Source: Zestomicrobium sp964482405 (GTDB taxonomy: Archaea > Thermoproteota > Thermoprotei_A > Sulfolobales > NBVN01). Taken from it: a stretch of DNA of 39,779 nucleotides. The first letter of the stretch is position 1; each line of letters opens with the position of its first letter. Shown one piece after another: positions 26,325-34,965 of the stretch. The stretch is from positions 1-39,779 of the forward strand of contig CAYZXH010000011.1 of the NCBI GenBank assembly GCA_964482405.1, written 5' to 3'. A program made the translations under genes and the position numbers. The notes beneath the pieces are model-generated. The model saw nothing but the letters and a program-made list of their open reading frames with translations. It searched no databases and was not told the origin of the DNA.

Positions 26325-27389
26325 TCACATCACCTTCTTAGCTCTTAAGAAATGATCTAGGTGTGTAGCCGCTTTCAAGCCACTCCCGATCGCTTTACCA
26401 ATCATTGAAGGTCCCGTAACCACGTCTCCGGCGGCGAAGACCTTCTCAACCCCGGTCTGCATCATCTCATTAACTATTATGGTTCTCCTCTTCGGATCCG
26501 CCTTAATACCGTCGCATTCCGTGCTCAGCGGCGGGGTCGGTATCTCGCCTACAGCAGCTAAGACTAAGTCTGCCTCGATTACGTGTTCCGTTCCGGGCAC
26601 TGGGACTGGCCTAGGTCTTCCGGTCTCGTCAGGCTCACCCAATTTCATCTTAACGAACTCCACCCCAACCACCCTATCATTCGAGACCACGACTTTAGTT
26701 GGTTGAATAAGCTCCACCCACTTAACACCCTCAGAAACTACTCTACGCACCTCGTACTCGCCTGCAGGAGCTTCCTTAATAGTTCTCCGGTAGGTTAAGT
26801 AGACCTCCTTAGCCCCCTTCATTAAAGAGACCTCCGCAGCGTCTATCGCGCTATACCCTCCACCAATGACAACAACCTTATTACCTACGGGGGGTTTATG
26901 CGTTGAGTAGCCTAACTCGTACACCCACCAACCATAGACGTATTCCAGAGCTGAGAAAACTCCTTTAGCGTTATCTCCCGGTACGCCCAATCTCCTCGAA
27001 GACCATATACCTGTAGTCAATAATAGAGCGTCGTAGTCGTCTACGAGCTTTTTTAGATCGATTACATTGCTAACGAATTCATCCCCCTCATCGTGTCTAG
27101 GCTCGCCGCAGAAGACCTTAGTCCTATAACTAAACTTAACACTGAAATTCTTTTCAAGGTCTTCAACACCTTCTAAGACGCTGTCTCTAGGTATCCTGTA
27201 GGGTGGGATGCCGAACATCATCATGCCCCCTGCAAGAGGAAGTTTTTCGTAAACATCTACCTCATAACCCTGACAAACTAAGTAGCCTGTAGCCGCTAAA
27301 CCGGCTGGACCCCCTCCTACGACAGCTACCTTACCCCTACCCCCCTGACCCTTCTTACACATGAAAGCGAACTTCATCCCACTCATCAC
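26325..27389 (-). CDS. GltD-like FAD/NAD(P) oxidoreductase
   Basis: Flavoprotein related to the small subunit of glutamate synthase and to NfnL. Two dinucleotide-binding motifs are seen: GGGPAGLAATG from residue 25 (FAD) and VVVIGGGYSAIDA near residue 170 (NAD(P)H). The C-terminal FAD motif FAAGDVVTG is near residue 320. At 354 residues it lacks the N-terminal iron-sulphur domain of GltD/NfnL, so the adjacent four-cluster ferredoxin probably supplies those centres. It would exchange electrons between NAD(P)H and the hydrogenase complex. It lies between the 85-residue protein (8 bp) and the ferredoxin gene (1 bp). Preference for NADH or NADPH is not readable. Confidence 0.85.
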   Translation of the reverse strand: MMSGMKFAFMCKKGQGGRGKVAVVGGGPAGLAATGYLVCQGYEVDVYEKLPLAGGMMMFGIPPYRIPRDSVLEGVEDLEKNFSVKFSYRTKVFCGEPRHDEGDEFVSNVIDLKKLVDDYDALLLTTGIWSSRRLGVPGDNAKGVFSALEYVYGWWVYELGYSTHKPPVGNKVVVIGGGYSAIDAAEVSLMKGAKEVYLTYRRTIKEAPAGEYEVRRVVSEGVKWVELIQPTKVVVSNDRVVGVEFVKMKLGEPDETGRPRPVPVPGTEHVIEADLVLAAVGEIPTPPLSTECDGIKADPKRRTIIVNEMMQTGVEKVFAAGDVVTGPSMIGKAIGSGLKAATHLDHFLRAKKVM

Positions 27390-27397
27390 CTACTAAA

Positions 27398-27655
27398 TCA
27401 TTTTGGAAGCATAATTAATTTGACGTAAGAATTCTCAACCCTCTTTCCAGAGAGTTTCTCAACTAACTCTATGTCGCTAACCCTGACCTCCCCTTTCTTG
27501 ATTAAATTATCTATTATCTGAGCCGGTAACATGCTCCTAACATGATCTAACTCTACGAGATCCATGTCCTCACACACAGAGTACGGGGCTACGTGATGTC
27601 TCGGAATAACAGCTCCTGAACCATGTTCAACACAATAGTATATCTTAACCTTCAA
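27398..27655 (-). CDS. Uncharacterised 85-residue protein of the hydrogenase operon
   Basis: I do not recognise this protein. It is soluble and has no membrane segment. The N terminus carries YYCVEHG and PRHHVAP (one Cys, several His, another Cys at YSVCED), which could bind a metal but are too few for a firm motif. The C-terminal half is charged and helical. It overlaps the upstream small-subunit gene by 11 bp and precedes the GltD-like gene by 8 bp, so it belongs to the operon. An assembly factor or a linker between hydrogenase and flavoprotein is possible; that is inference from place only. Confidence 0.7.
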   Translation of the reverse strand: MKVKIYYCVEHGSGAVIPRHHVAPYSVCEDMDLVELDHVRSMLPAQIIDNLIKKGEVRVSDIELVEKLSGKRVENSYVKLIMLPK

Positions 27656-28193
27656 CGGCTGACACCCTCCTACGTTTAGATTTAGGTTGTAGAAGACCTA
27701 GCAAGACCGCAACTCCATAAATGATTGCTTCAGGTCTTACCGGACACCCAGGGACGTAAACAATCCTGTCTACCTCTACTCCAGCGTCTTTAAGGATTTT
27801 CTCTATTCGTGGGTACCCTCCTAGGGTTGCGTAGGTGTTGAACCATATCCCTCCCCCAACACCACACGAACCTAGAGCTAGCACTAGTCTAGGTCTCGGC
27901 ATAGCCTTAATAGCTCTTACCACCTTGCCTATAGTCTTAATGGTTACAGGTCCTGTGAGTAGTATGAGATCCGCGTGTCTAGGGGAACCCACCAACTTAA
28001 TACCGAATCTTTCAACGTCGAAGTAAGGTGTTAGGACGTCTAAGACTTCAATATCGCACCCGTTACAGCTGCCGGTGTTTAGGTGGAAGACCCACACGCT
28101 CCTCTTAAGCTTAATAAAGACTTCCTCAAGCTTGTTGAGAGTGAACTCAGATAGTGTTAAGTCGAGCTTCCCCCCGTCACTCACCGCTAACAC
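27645..28193 (-). CDS. Group 4 [NiFe] hydrogenase small subunit (NuoB/HycG-like)
   Basis: Binds the proximal [4Fe-4S] cluster next to the nickel-iron site. The four ligands are C43 and C46 (GSCNGCD), C109 (GSCGVGGG) and C149 (PGCPVRPE), all at the positions typical of NuoB-like proteins. At 182 residues it is the short group 4 form with no signal peptide, so the complex faces the cytoplasm. The GTG start at 28193 overlaps the ferredoxin gene by 17 bp; GTG 28184 is an alternative. Confidence 0.93.
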   Translation of the reverse strand: MLAVSDGGKLDLTLSEFTLNKLEEVFIKLKRSVWVFHLNTGSCNGCDIEVLDVLTPYFDVERFGIKLVGSPRHADLILLTGPVTIKTIGKVVRAIKAMPRPRLVLALGSCGVGGGIWFNTYATLGGYPRIEKILKDAGVEVDRIVYVPGCPVRPEAIIYGVAVLLGLLQPKSKRRRVSAVEG

Positions 28194-28695
28194 CCACCAC
28201 CTTACTCCCGATCTTACGAGCGGTTAGCTTCTTCCTGCACTCAGGACATACTGTGAGGAGGTCTTCAGGCACTTTATTATCTATTCTCTTCTCAATCTCC
28301 TTAACGAACTTCACCGTAGTGAAAGGCTTGCCGCAAATCCTGCATTTAACGGTTGTGTGTACTACCTCGTCGTAGAGATCCTCCAACTCCCACGTAGCTA
28401 GCTCAAATTCTTTTGAAATTGTTATGGCTTTTTGCGGACATACGTACGCGCACATACCGCAAAAGATGCACCTACCTTCAAAATACTTGAGCACTATCTC
28501 ATCGCCCTCATACCCTAGGGTCAACGCTTTGGGGGGACATATCCTAGTGCAGGCACCACACCCCACGCACTTAACCGGGTCTACCTCTATCTTGCCTCTG
28601 AATTCCGGCGTGACTAGCGGTGATTCGAAAGGATATTTTCTCGTAGCCGTTCCTTCACGAACAGATATGGAGAGCATCTTAAGGAACTTAACCAT
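28177..28695 (-). CDS. Two-cluster ferredoxin subunit (NuoI/HycF-like)
   Basis: Iron-sulphur subunit linking the electron input to the small subunit. Cluster ligands are C43/C46/C49/C53 and C76/C79/C82/C86. After them, C118/C121 (CRICG) and C150/C153 (CPEC) form a four-cysteine zinc-ribbon-like tail, as in HycF-type subunits of formate hydrogenlyases. It has 172 residues. The gene overlaps the large-subunit gene upstream by 8 bp and the small-subunit gene downstream by 17 bp, so the three hydrogenase subunits are tightly coupled. Confidence 0.92.
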   Translation of the reverse strand: MVKFLKMLSISVREGTATRKYPFESPLVTPEFRGKIEVDPVKCVGCGACTRICPPKALTLGYEGDEIVLKYFEGRCIFCGMCAYVCPQKAITISKEFELATWELEDLYDEVVHTTVKCRICGKPFTTVKFVKEIEKRIDNKVPEDLLTVCPECRKKLTARKIGSKVVGVSGE

Positions 28696-30391
28696 TCCTA
28701 CGCACCCTCCTGGAAATAGCTTCTATAGGTAACGTCTTAACACTACCTGATCTTAAGTTTATGATTACAGCTCTATCAGTGCATGAGAAGCAAGGATCTA
28801 TGCTAGCTATAGTTAGCGGCGCGTCAGCTAAGTCAACTCCCTTAAGCATTATAGGGACTGCTTGGAGATTCTGGTAAGTCGGCGCCCTAACCCTCCACCT
28901 GTACGGGCCGTAAAGATCCGTTAGAACGACGTGTATGACCTCACCCCTGGGAGCTTCTACAGCGCCAATCCCTAACCTCATTGGTTGAGGTTCCCATTTC
29001 TCAGCTTTTATGGGGCCGCCCGGCATCATATCCACGAGTTGCTCGATAATACTTATACTCTCGAAAACCTCGTCTATCCTGACAAGAGTTCTAGCTAAGT
29101 TATCGCCTTCAGTGTAGACAGGCACCTTAAAACTAACGTAGTGGTAAGCAGCGTATGTGTAATCCTTTCTTACATCCCTTGCTAGACCGGAGCCGCGGAC
29201 AGTGGGACCTACCAGGGAATAAGCCCTTGCCTCACCCCTAGGCAATATCCCCGTACCGGTAAGCCTCGCCTTAACTTGTGGCACGCTCGTCGCAACATCT
29301 ACGAGTTCCTTAAACTCTTTCTTCAGGGCATTCAAAGTCTCCTTAATTTTAGGTATCTTATCTTTATCGATGTCTTTCTTGACCCCGCCAACCAAGTCTA
29401 TGCCGTAAGTCTTCCTACTACCCGTTAGTAGTTCTGCTAAAACCATGACTTTCTCCCTGATTCTCCAGGCATGCATGAAGCCCGTATCATAACCTAGTAG
29501 ATGGAGTGCTACGCCGAGCCATAAGAGGTGGCTGTGAAGCCTCTCGACCTCGAGAACTATGGATCTTATGAAGTGCGCCCTCTCAGGCACTTCTATCCCC
29601 AGCGCATCCTCCACCGCCTGAACATAGCTAGTTGAGTGGACGAAACCGCAAATACCGCAAATACGTTCAGCCAGGAACGGGACTTGATCATACTTCATGC
29701 TCTCCGCCAGCTTCTCTATACCTCTATGAACCATGAACCCAACGTATCTCGCATCAACTACTTTCTCCCCCCTAACATATAACTCGAAGTATTCGGGTTC
29801 GTGGAGTGCCGGGTGGTAGGGGCCGATAGGTATTCTCACAACCTCCTCTACCTCCAGCTCAGAAACCCGGGACACTAACTGGGGTTGATACATCTTCTTT
29901 AACTCTTCTACGCTAACTTCTTTCCTTAGCGGGTAGAGATCCTCAGGCCAGTCCTCAGGCAAGACCAACCTACTCATCTGCCTACCGTTAAATTCTATCC
30001 CTAGGAGGTCGTGCGCTTCCAGCTCATACCAATCAGAGGCTCTGAAGAGATCACTTATAGTGTCTACCTTAACACCCTCCACCACGGGGACCTCGAAAAC
30101 TAGGTTTGTCCCCTCATTATCTATCCCGAACACGTAGTAAAGCTTTAAAAAGCCTTCCCTAGACCTCTCATCCGAGGCCGCTATAGTTCTGAGGTATAGG
30201 TCATGTTCCTTATAAATACTTTCGAGAGCTGTTCGCAGGCAGTTAGCCTTAATCACTACCTTAATGGTGATATTCCTCCTACTTAAGTCAAGCACTGAAT
30301 CCTTACAAACCTCAAGTATCTTAGATAATATCACGCGGCTTCTGTGACCCCTAGATAATTCCTCGATTAACTCGCTGTAATCATGACTCAT
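28688..30391 (-). CDS. Group 4 [NiFe] hydrogenase large subunit, NuoC-NuoD fusion
   Basis: Catalytic subunit for H2/proton conversion. Residues 1-170 are a NuoC-like domain and 175-567 a NuoD/HycE-like domain. Nickel ligands are all present: C245 and C248 in RICGICGFVH, and C534 and C537 in DPCFSCTDR. This makes it a true [NiFe] hydrogenase and not the MBX/MBS sulphane reductase type, which lacks part of this set. About 28 residues follow the last motif and may be removed on maturation. The fused form is like HycE and the Mrp-linked formate hydrogenlyases rather than the separate MbhK/MbhL. Maturation genes are not in the window. Confidence 0.94.
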   Translation of the reverse strand: MSHDYSELIEELSRGHRSRVILSKILEVCKDSVLDLSRRNITIKVVIKANCLRTALESIYKEHDLYLRTIAASDERSREGFLKLYYVFGIDNEGTNLVFEVPVVEGVKVDTISDLFRASDWYELEAHDLLGIEFNGRQMSRLVLPEDWPEDLYPLRKEVSVEELKKMYQPQLVSRVSELEVEEVVRIPIGPYHPALHEPEYFELYVRGEKVVDARYVGFMVHRGIEKLAESMKYDQVPFLAERICGICGFVHSTSYVQAVEDALGIEVPERAHFIRSIVLEVERLHSHLLWLGVALHLLGYDTGFMHAWRIREKVMVLAELLTGSRKTYGIDLVGGVKKDIDKDKIPKIKETLNALKKEFKELVDVATSVPQVKARLTGTGILPRGEARAYSLVGPTVRGSGLARDVRKDYTYAAYHYVSFKVPVYTEGDNLARTLVRIDEVFESISIIEQLVDMMPGGPIKAEKWEPQPMRLGIGAVEAPRGEVIHVVLTDLYGPYRWRVRAPTYQNLQAVPIMLKGVDLADAPLTIASIDPCFSCTDRAVIINLRSGSVKTLPIEAISRRVRRNG

Positions 30392-30426
30392 GTTCTCCTA
30401 CCCTCTTATTACTATGTTATTTACGT

Positions 30427-31335
30427 TTAAATACCAATCCATGTAAAAATCACCAAAACAATTAAAACAAGTAGATAGTACATGAATAAGGTTCTCACAC
30501 CTATGTCTACACGTGTCCTACCCAAGAGGGTAGCTACCACCCCGTAAGCCAAGTAAACACACGCCGATAATAGTAGTGTTACCGGGAAAACAGCCGGTAT
30601 TGGGGGGAAAACAGCCGTGAACGGGGCGGTGAGAGCTACAGCTACTAGGAGTGACAAGACGTACCTGGCTAGTAGGTGTGCGTATATGTAGAAGCCGAGT
30701 ATTTTACCACTAAACTCGATGATAGTTCCTGAAGCTAACTCAGGTTCTGCTTCGTGGATATCGAAGGGTAAGCGACCGCTGCTGACGTAGGTAGCTACGA
30801 TCAAGATAGCTAAGCTCAGCAAGTACGTAGCGAGTGTTGGAATCGAGTAATTAGTTACTAGCCTAAGTCCTAGGAGGATCGATAAAACACTGCCGATGAC
30901 TAGCCCGAGTTCATTAAGTATTGTCAGGAGTATGTTCCTATAACTACCTATTAACGCGAAGGGGTTGGAGGTCGTAGCTGAAGCTACTAAACCCAGACTA
31001 TGTGAGGCGGCCACGAAGACTAGGAGCATCGCTAAAACTATGAAGTCTATGTTGATAGACAGGGTTAGCGCTACGTAAACCACCGCGTAGAGCGCTATCA
31101 GCGTTATTATCAGGGAGAGCATCAAGAGGAAAGCCGCGGATTCACCACTGATGGGTATTTTAAGTTCTTTAACGCCTAGTTTGAGTAGGTCGTACCAAGT
31201 CTGAAGAAATGTTGGTGGTCCGAACCTACTCTGTATCTTAGCCCGAATTTTTCTCTCAATACCGTCTAGTAGTGGGGGTAGGAAAGTGAGTACGGAAGTG
31301 AATAGGAGGGAGAGGAGGATTGTTAAGGCCTCCAT
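30427..31335 (-). CDS. Membrane subunit NuoH/HycD-like
   Basis: Eight-helix membrane subunit that anchors the hydrogenase and forms the junction where redox energy is passed to the ion-pumping modules. The N-terminal GIERKIRAKIQSRFGPP followed by QTWYDLLKL is the family signature, and FDIHEAEPELASG is the acidic loop that contacts the catalytic subunits. Length of 302 residues is normal. It overlaps the 3' end of the upstream small gene by 13 bp and is 35 bp from the large-subunit gene. Confidence 0.93.
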   Translation of the reverse strand: MEALTILLSLLFTSVLTFLPPLLDGIERKIRAKIQSRFGPPTFLQTWYDLLKLGVKELKIPISGESAAFLLMLSLIITLIALYAVVYVALTLSINIDFIVLAMLLVFVAASHSLGLVASATTSNPFALIGSYRNILLTILNELGLVIGSVLSILLGLRLVTNYSIPTLATYLLSLAILIVATYVSSGRLPFDIHEAEPELASGTIIEFSGKILGFYIYAHLLARYVLSLLVAVALTAPFTAVFPPIPAVFPVTLLLSACVYLAYGVVATLLGRTRVDIGVRTLFMYYLLVLIVLVIFTWIGI

Positions 31336-31673
31336 GCCAGGAACACCATGAGTAGCATTGCGAAAACTACGAGTAGGTTCATGTAGAGTGAGGTGAAGGA
31401 TAAGGCGTCTTCGATAGCTGAAGTTAAGTCTATTAAGTCCTTAACGAATGCTTTGTAGTACTTGTAGAGCTTGCTCTCACTAAAGCTAAACACCATGTAC
31501 GCGCGGCTAGCGAGATCAAGTAATCGGCGTGTGAAAGTTTCTTCCCTACCCTCAAAGCTCTGACCCATATCGTAGTAGAAACTCATCTTAACTGCTGAGG
31601 GGACTAGTCTCCTCAAGTACTTACGCAGTATGTCACTAAGTCTACTCATAACAGACGCTGACTCGGAACTCAA
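31323..31673 (-). CDS. Small membrane protein of the hydrogenase operon
   Basis: A 116-residue protein with a long amphipathic, charged helical region and one C-terminal membrane helix (last 25 residues or so). I do not recognise a named family. In related complexes the antiporter-like subunit NuoL or MbhI supplies a lateral helix that ties the pump modules together; the antiporter gene just upstream ends without such an extension, so this separate protein may play that part (inference). The start is uncertain: TTG 31673 overlaps the upstream TGA (TTGA) and has GGTGGTG before it; ATG 31694 and ATG 31649 are alternatives. Confidence 0.65.
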   Translation of the reverse strand: MSSESASVMSRLSDILRKYLRRLVPSAVKMSFYYDMGQSFEGREETFTRRLLDLASRAYMVFSFSESKLYKYYKAFVKDLIDLTSAIEDALSFTSLYMNLLVVFAMLLMVFLAWRP

Positions 31674-33196
31674 GGCATTACACCACCTAACCAAGACTCT
31701 TCTCTAGCACTCTTCTTAAAGTAGGTGTAGGTATAGTATATGAGTGCCGCCATCATCACCGTAGTTAAACCTAGCGGAGCCACGTAGAGCATGTCTAGTG
31801 AAGTCAACCCGATTATCGCTGTGGAGACGTAGATGGGCAGCGTTAACGCGATGTTAAGTATTGAGAGACATAACTCAGAGTTTTCAGTACCTGTGTTCGG
31901 CTTAAGTTCTTTAGGTTTGCTAGGTGAGGTGGACCCCCAGTAAACAGTTATGTATCTTAAGCCGTAAGCGACTGCTAGGGCAGCACCTAGAGCCGCGATA
32001 ATTAGGAGTAACACAGCCGCAGTTATTGACGCTTGATATATTGATGCTAGACCCGCTAGTAGGAGTATCTTACCTAAGAAGCCTAGCGTTGGGGGAGTAC
32101 CTATTAGTGAGAGGATGGAGAGGAGAGCTGTTAAGGTGGGCTTACTAGCTATTCTGGCGACATACCCTAGCTTACTTAAGTCTCTAGTATGCGTCATTAT
32201 CTCAACAGTGCCTGAATTCATGAATAGTGAGGCCTTAAAAACTGCGTGAGCTATAGAGTACGTTAGTGCTGCAGTGAGGAGCAGGTCTACCTTGAAAGCA
32301 CCGTAAGAAGCCAGCGCTATAGTTATTAAGCTAGTGTTTTCGATGGTGCTGTAAGCCAGGATCCTCTTGATATCTGCTTGTATGAGAGCTTGTAAACCCC
32401 CATATACGACGGTCAGTGACGCGAAAACCAGTAGTGCGTAATACACGTACATAGACTCAATAGAGGGTAATATCAAGTAAAATCCATACACACCCATCTT
32501 AACCATCACTCCAGACAAGATCGCTGATGCTGGGGCAGGCGCTAATGAGTGAGCGTCAGGCAACCAGAAGTGTAGCGGTGCTACAGCGGCTTTCGCTAGT
32601 AAGCCAATAGCTACTATTAAGTGAAATACCGGATTAACGCCTGTTAAGTAATAACCTAACTCGTTAAGAGGTAATTGAAGTGTTCCGACGAAACCCAACC
32701 TCATGGCTACAATTCCAAGTATTGTGAGGAGAGCGATGTCTGCTGGAACCATGGAGACGAGCAAGTACCTAAGCCCTGCCACCAGAGTTCTCCTCTCCAC
32801 CTCAAAAACTATCGCGAAGAACCCGATTATCTCAGCAAAAAGCCAGAACATCACGAAACTCATTAAATTCTCCGATATGAAGACTAGGTAAACACTTAAA
32901 GCAAATAAGTCTATCAATATCGTTAAGTTCCTCCCAGGATACTTGTGATGCTCATAGTGCACCGTGTACGGCGTTACGAAGAGAGCAACTATCGAAGCTA
33001 GTAACGCGAACAAGCCTTTAATAAAGCTTACTGGTTGACTAACTAATAGTATTGAGTAGAGTAACATCACTAGGGGGGAGCAGTACCTCACGACTAGCGA
33101 AATACGTGAGTATCTAGACCTAATCGCGTTACCTATAATGTAGAGTGTGAATGAGGTGAACGCGACGACGTAAGGATACATCCACGCATCTATCAA
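31670..33196 (-). CDS. Antiporter-like membrane subunit (NuoL/N, HyfB-like)
   Basis: Proton/ion-translocating subunit of about 14 helices in 508 residues. The key residues of the family are kept: Glu122 in helix 5 (FAEIIGFF), Lys202 in KAAVAPLHFWLPDAH, Lys233 in VKMGVYGF and Lys321 in AHAVFKASLF. It opens the hydrogenase half of the block, 98 bp after the MrpD-like gene, with its own TATA box at 33231-33242. The start is TTG at 33196; GGGGGT at 33203-33208 precedes it. Its stop overlaps the small membrane protein gene. Confidence 0.92.
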   Translation of the reverse strand: MIDAWMYPYVVAFTSFTLYIIGNAIRSRYSRISLVVRYCSPLVMLLYSILLVSQPVSFIKGLFALLASIVALFVTPYTVHYEHHKYPGRNLTILIDLFALSVYLVFISENLMSFVMFWLFAEIIGFFAIVFEVERRTLVAGLRYLLVSMVPADIALLTILGIVAMRLGFVGTLQLPLNELGYYLTGVNPVFHLIVAIGLLAKAAVAPLHFWLPDAHSLAPAPASAILSGVMVKMGVYGFYLILPSIESMYVYYALLVFASLTVVYGGLQALIQADIKRILAYSTIENTSLITIALASYGAFKVDLLLTAALTYSIAHAVFKASLFMNSGTVEIMTHTRDLSKLGYVARIASKPTLTALLSILSLIGTPPTLGFLGKILLLAGLASIYQASITAAVLLLIIAALGAALAVAYGLRYITVYWGSTSPSKPKELKPNTGTENSELCLSILNIALTLPIYVSTAIIGLTSLDMLYVAPLGLTTVMMAALIYYTYTYFKKSAREESWLGGVMP

Positions 33197-33230
33197 TTTT
33201 CCCTACCCCCATATTGGTATTTTGCCTCAG

Positions 33231-33242
33231 CGTTTAAAAAGG
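33231..33242 (-). promoter_or_regulatory. Internal promoter before the hydrogenase module
   Basis: Minus-strand CCTTTTTAAACG lies in the 98 bp gap between the MrpD-like and HyfB-like genes and predicts transcription start near 33211, 15 bp before the TTG at 33196. It could let the hydrogenase half be expressed apart from the Mrp half. Confidence 0.5.
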
Positions 33243-33294
33243 TATAAGTATTTGCTCCCATATATAAGGACATACTCAAATTATTTAAATCCAT

Positions 33295-34956
33295 TCAACC
33301 ACCCCCAAGAATCTTACTTAATTCACTTACTGAGTTAACGTACTTACTTAAACCGTCAACGCTTAACAAGTCTTTCGCGTGACTCATTAATTCGTTGATT
33401 ATAGCTCCCTGAGCGATCACGATCCCTAAAACCAGGAGTGACGCGGCTAAGATTAAGAGTATTAATGTTGGGATGAGTAAGCGGTCTCGAGCACCACCCT
33501 CCTCAGAACCCCTCCCCACAACCAGCGTGTAAATGACTTTGAAGTAGCCGAGAGCAGAAATTCCTGAGATGACGACTATGGATATAGCGTGTAGGGGTAG
33601 ACCAGCGTTCATCAACGCAGTAAACATCACGAATTTGCTGAAGAACCCCGCTAACGGCACAACGCCTAACAAGCTTAGGAAGCCTATTATTATGGGTATC
33701 GTGATTAGGGGGTACTTATTACCCACGCCCTGCATCTTAGCCAGGTTAGTGGAGCCTACTACTATGGAGATAGTTCCTAAACCTATGAAGAGCATGAACT
33801 CGCCGATAGCGTGTGTTATCATGTGGAGTAAGACACCGCTTAAAGCCTCTGCCGATATACTTAGAGGTACTCTAGAAACTAGGGCGCCGAAGGAAGTAAA
33901 TATTATACCTATGTGACTTATCGTCGAGTAAGTAAGTAATCTCTTCACGTTTTTCTGAGGGAACATGAGTAGAGCTCCTAGATACCCTGTCACCAAGCCC
34001 AGAAAACTCAACACGATTAATATGAGGTCTCTGAAAGCAATACCCCATAGAGGAAACGCTAGCACAGCGCTATAAGCCGTGAATAGAGTTATAAAAAGTC
34101 TTATAACACCGTAGGTACCGACCTTATCAACTATGCCTGCAAACAACGCCGAGACTGGGGTGGGTGACTCCGCGTAGGCGCTGGGCATCCAGTAATTGTT
34201 GGGGAATACCCCGGCCTCAAAATTAAGTGCCCACAACATTAGAGCTACCGCTAGAGCGGAGCTTATGAACACGTTACCATAACACCACTCACCAACGCAT
34301 TTCCCGGACCAGATCTCCAAGTACTCGGAAGCTAGTTGAGGGTCTTGATGAGTCTTAACTATCAAGTCAGCAATATTCACTGTCCCAAAGGACGCGTAAA
34401 TAAAGATAACGCCGAAGAAAAATAGCATGGTGGCTAGAGCCCCTATGAAGCTGTAAGCCATGGAGGCTTCAATAGCCCACTTCCTCCTCCTAAAGAACGC
34501 TACTAACGCGTAGGAAGAGACGCTGAGTACCTCGAGCATCACGAAGAAATTAAAGAGATCACCAGTGTATAGACAACCGAGCACTCCGGCTAACAGTAAG
34601 AGGATTAGCGTTGAAAGCCACTCATACCCGGACTCAATCTTACTAAAATACCAGTAAGTGTAGAGTGATGAGAAGAAGAATAGCGTAGCGGCTAGGAAGC
34701 CTAAGATACCGTTAAGAGAGTCAACGACGTATACTATGCCTAGAGGCGGTGGCCACCCGCCGAAGGAATACGTTAGGACATTACCTTTCATGACTTCCAG
34801 TAAGTTGGTCAGGGTTAGAACAACCACGAAGAAGGTGGTCGCCGTGGTTGCTGTGGCGTAGAGAACGCGGGACTTAAACCTAAGTGTTAGGATAGGCAAT
34901 ATGAAAGCAACTAAGACAGGCACCACAGTCACTAAACCAACCGAGGACTCATTCAT
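33295..34956 (-). CDS. MrpD-like antiporter subunit with two Lys-to-Glu changes
   Basis: Membrane subunit of the MrpD/MbhH type, 553 residues, about 14 helices. Helix 5 Glu142 (FVMLEVLSVS) and Lys278 (GIVDKVGTYG) are kept. Two lysines normally conserved in this family are changed: the KAG/KAA before FPxxxWxP is EAGVFPNNYWMP (Glu247), and the HAxxKAxLF lysine is HAIGEFMLF (Glu386). The changes are in otherwise well-matched motifs, so they are not alignment accidents. Ion specificity may differ from a plain proton path. It is the last Mrp gene before the hydrogenase half and follows mrpE by 9 bp. Confidence 0.9.
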   Translation of the reverse strand: MNESSVGLVTVVPVLVAFILPILTLRFKSRVLYATATTATTFFVVVLTLTNLLEVMKGNVLTYSFGGWPPPLGIVYVVDSLNGILGFLAATLFFFSSLYTYWYFSKIESGYEWLSTLILLLLAGVLGCLYTGDLFNFFVMLEVLSVSSYALVAFFRRRKWAIEASMAYSFIGALATMLFFFGVIFIYASFGTVNIADLIVKTHQDPQLASEYLEIWSGKCVGEWCYGNVFISSALAVALMLWALNFEAGVFPNNYWMPSAYAESPTPVSALFAGIVDKVGTYGVIRLFITLFTAYSAVLAFPLWGIAFRDLILIVLSFLGLVTGYLGALLMFPQKNVKRLLTYSTISHIGIIFTSFGALVSRVPLSISAEALSGVLLHMITHAIGEFMLFIGLGTISIVVGSTNLAKMQGVGNKYPLITIPIIIGFLSLLGVVPLAGFFSKFVMFTALMNAGLPLHAISIVVISGISALGYFKVIYTLVVGRGSEEGGARDRLLIPTLILLILAASLLVLGIVIAQGAIINELMSHAKDLLSVDGLSKYVNSVSELSKILGGG

Positions 34957-34965
34957 TTAACCCAC

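Noticed and set aside
25829..33196. MBX/MBS-type sulphane reductase instead of hydrogenase
   Set aside because: The large subunit keeps all four nickel-binding cysteines (C245, C248, C534, C537), which fits a real [NiFe] hydrogenase.
33569..33916. 115-codon frame on + opposite the MrpD-like gene
   Set aside because: Antisense to a well-supported membrane protein; no start signal or family features.
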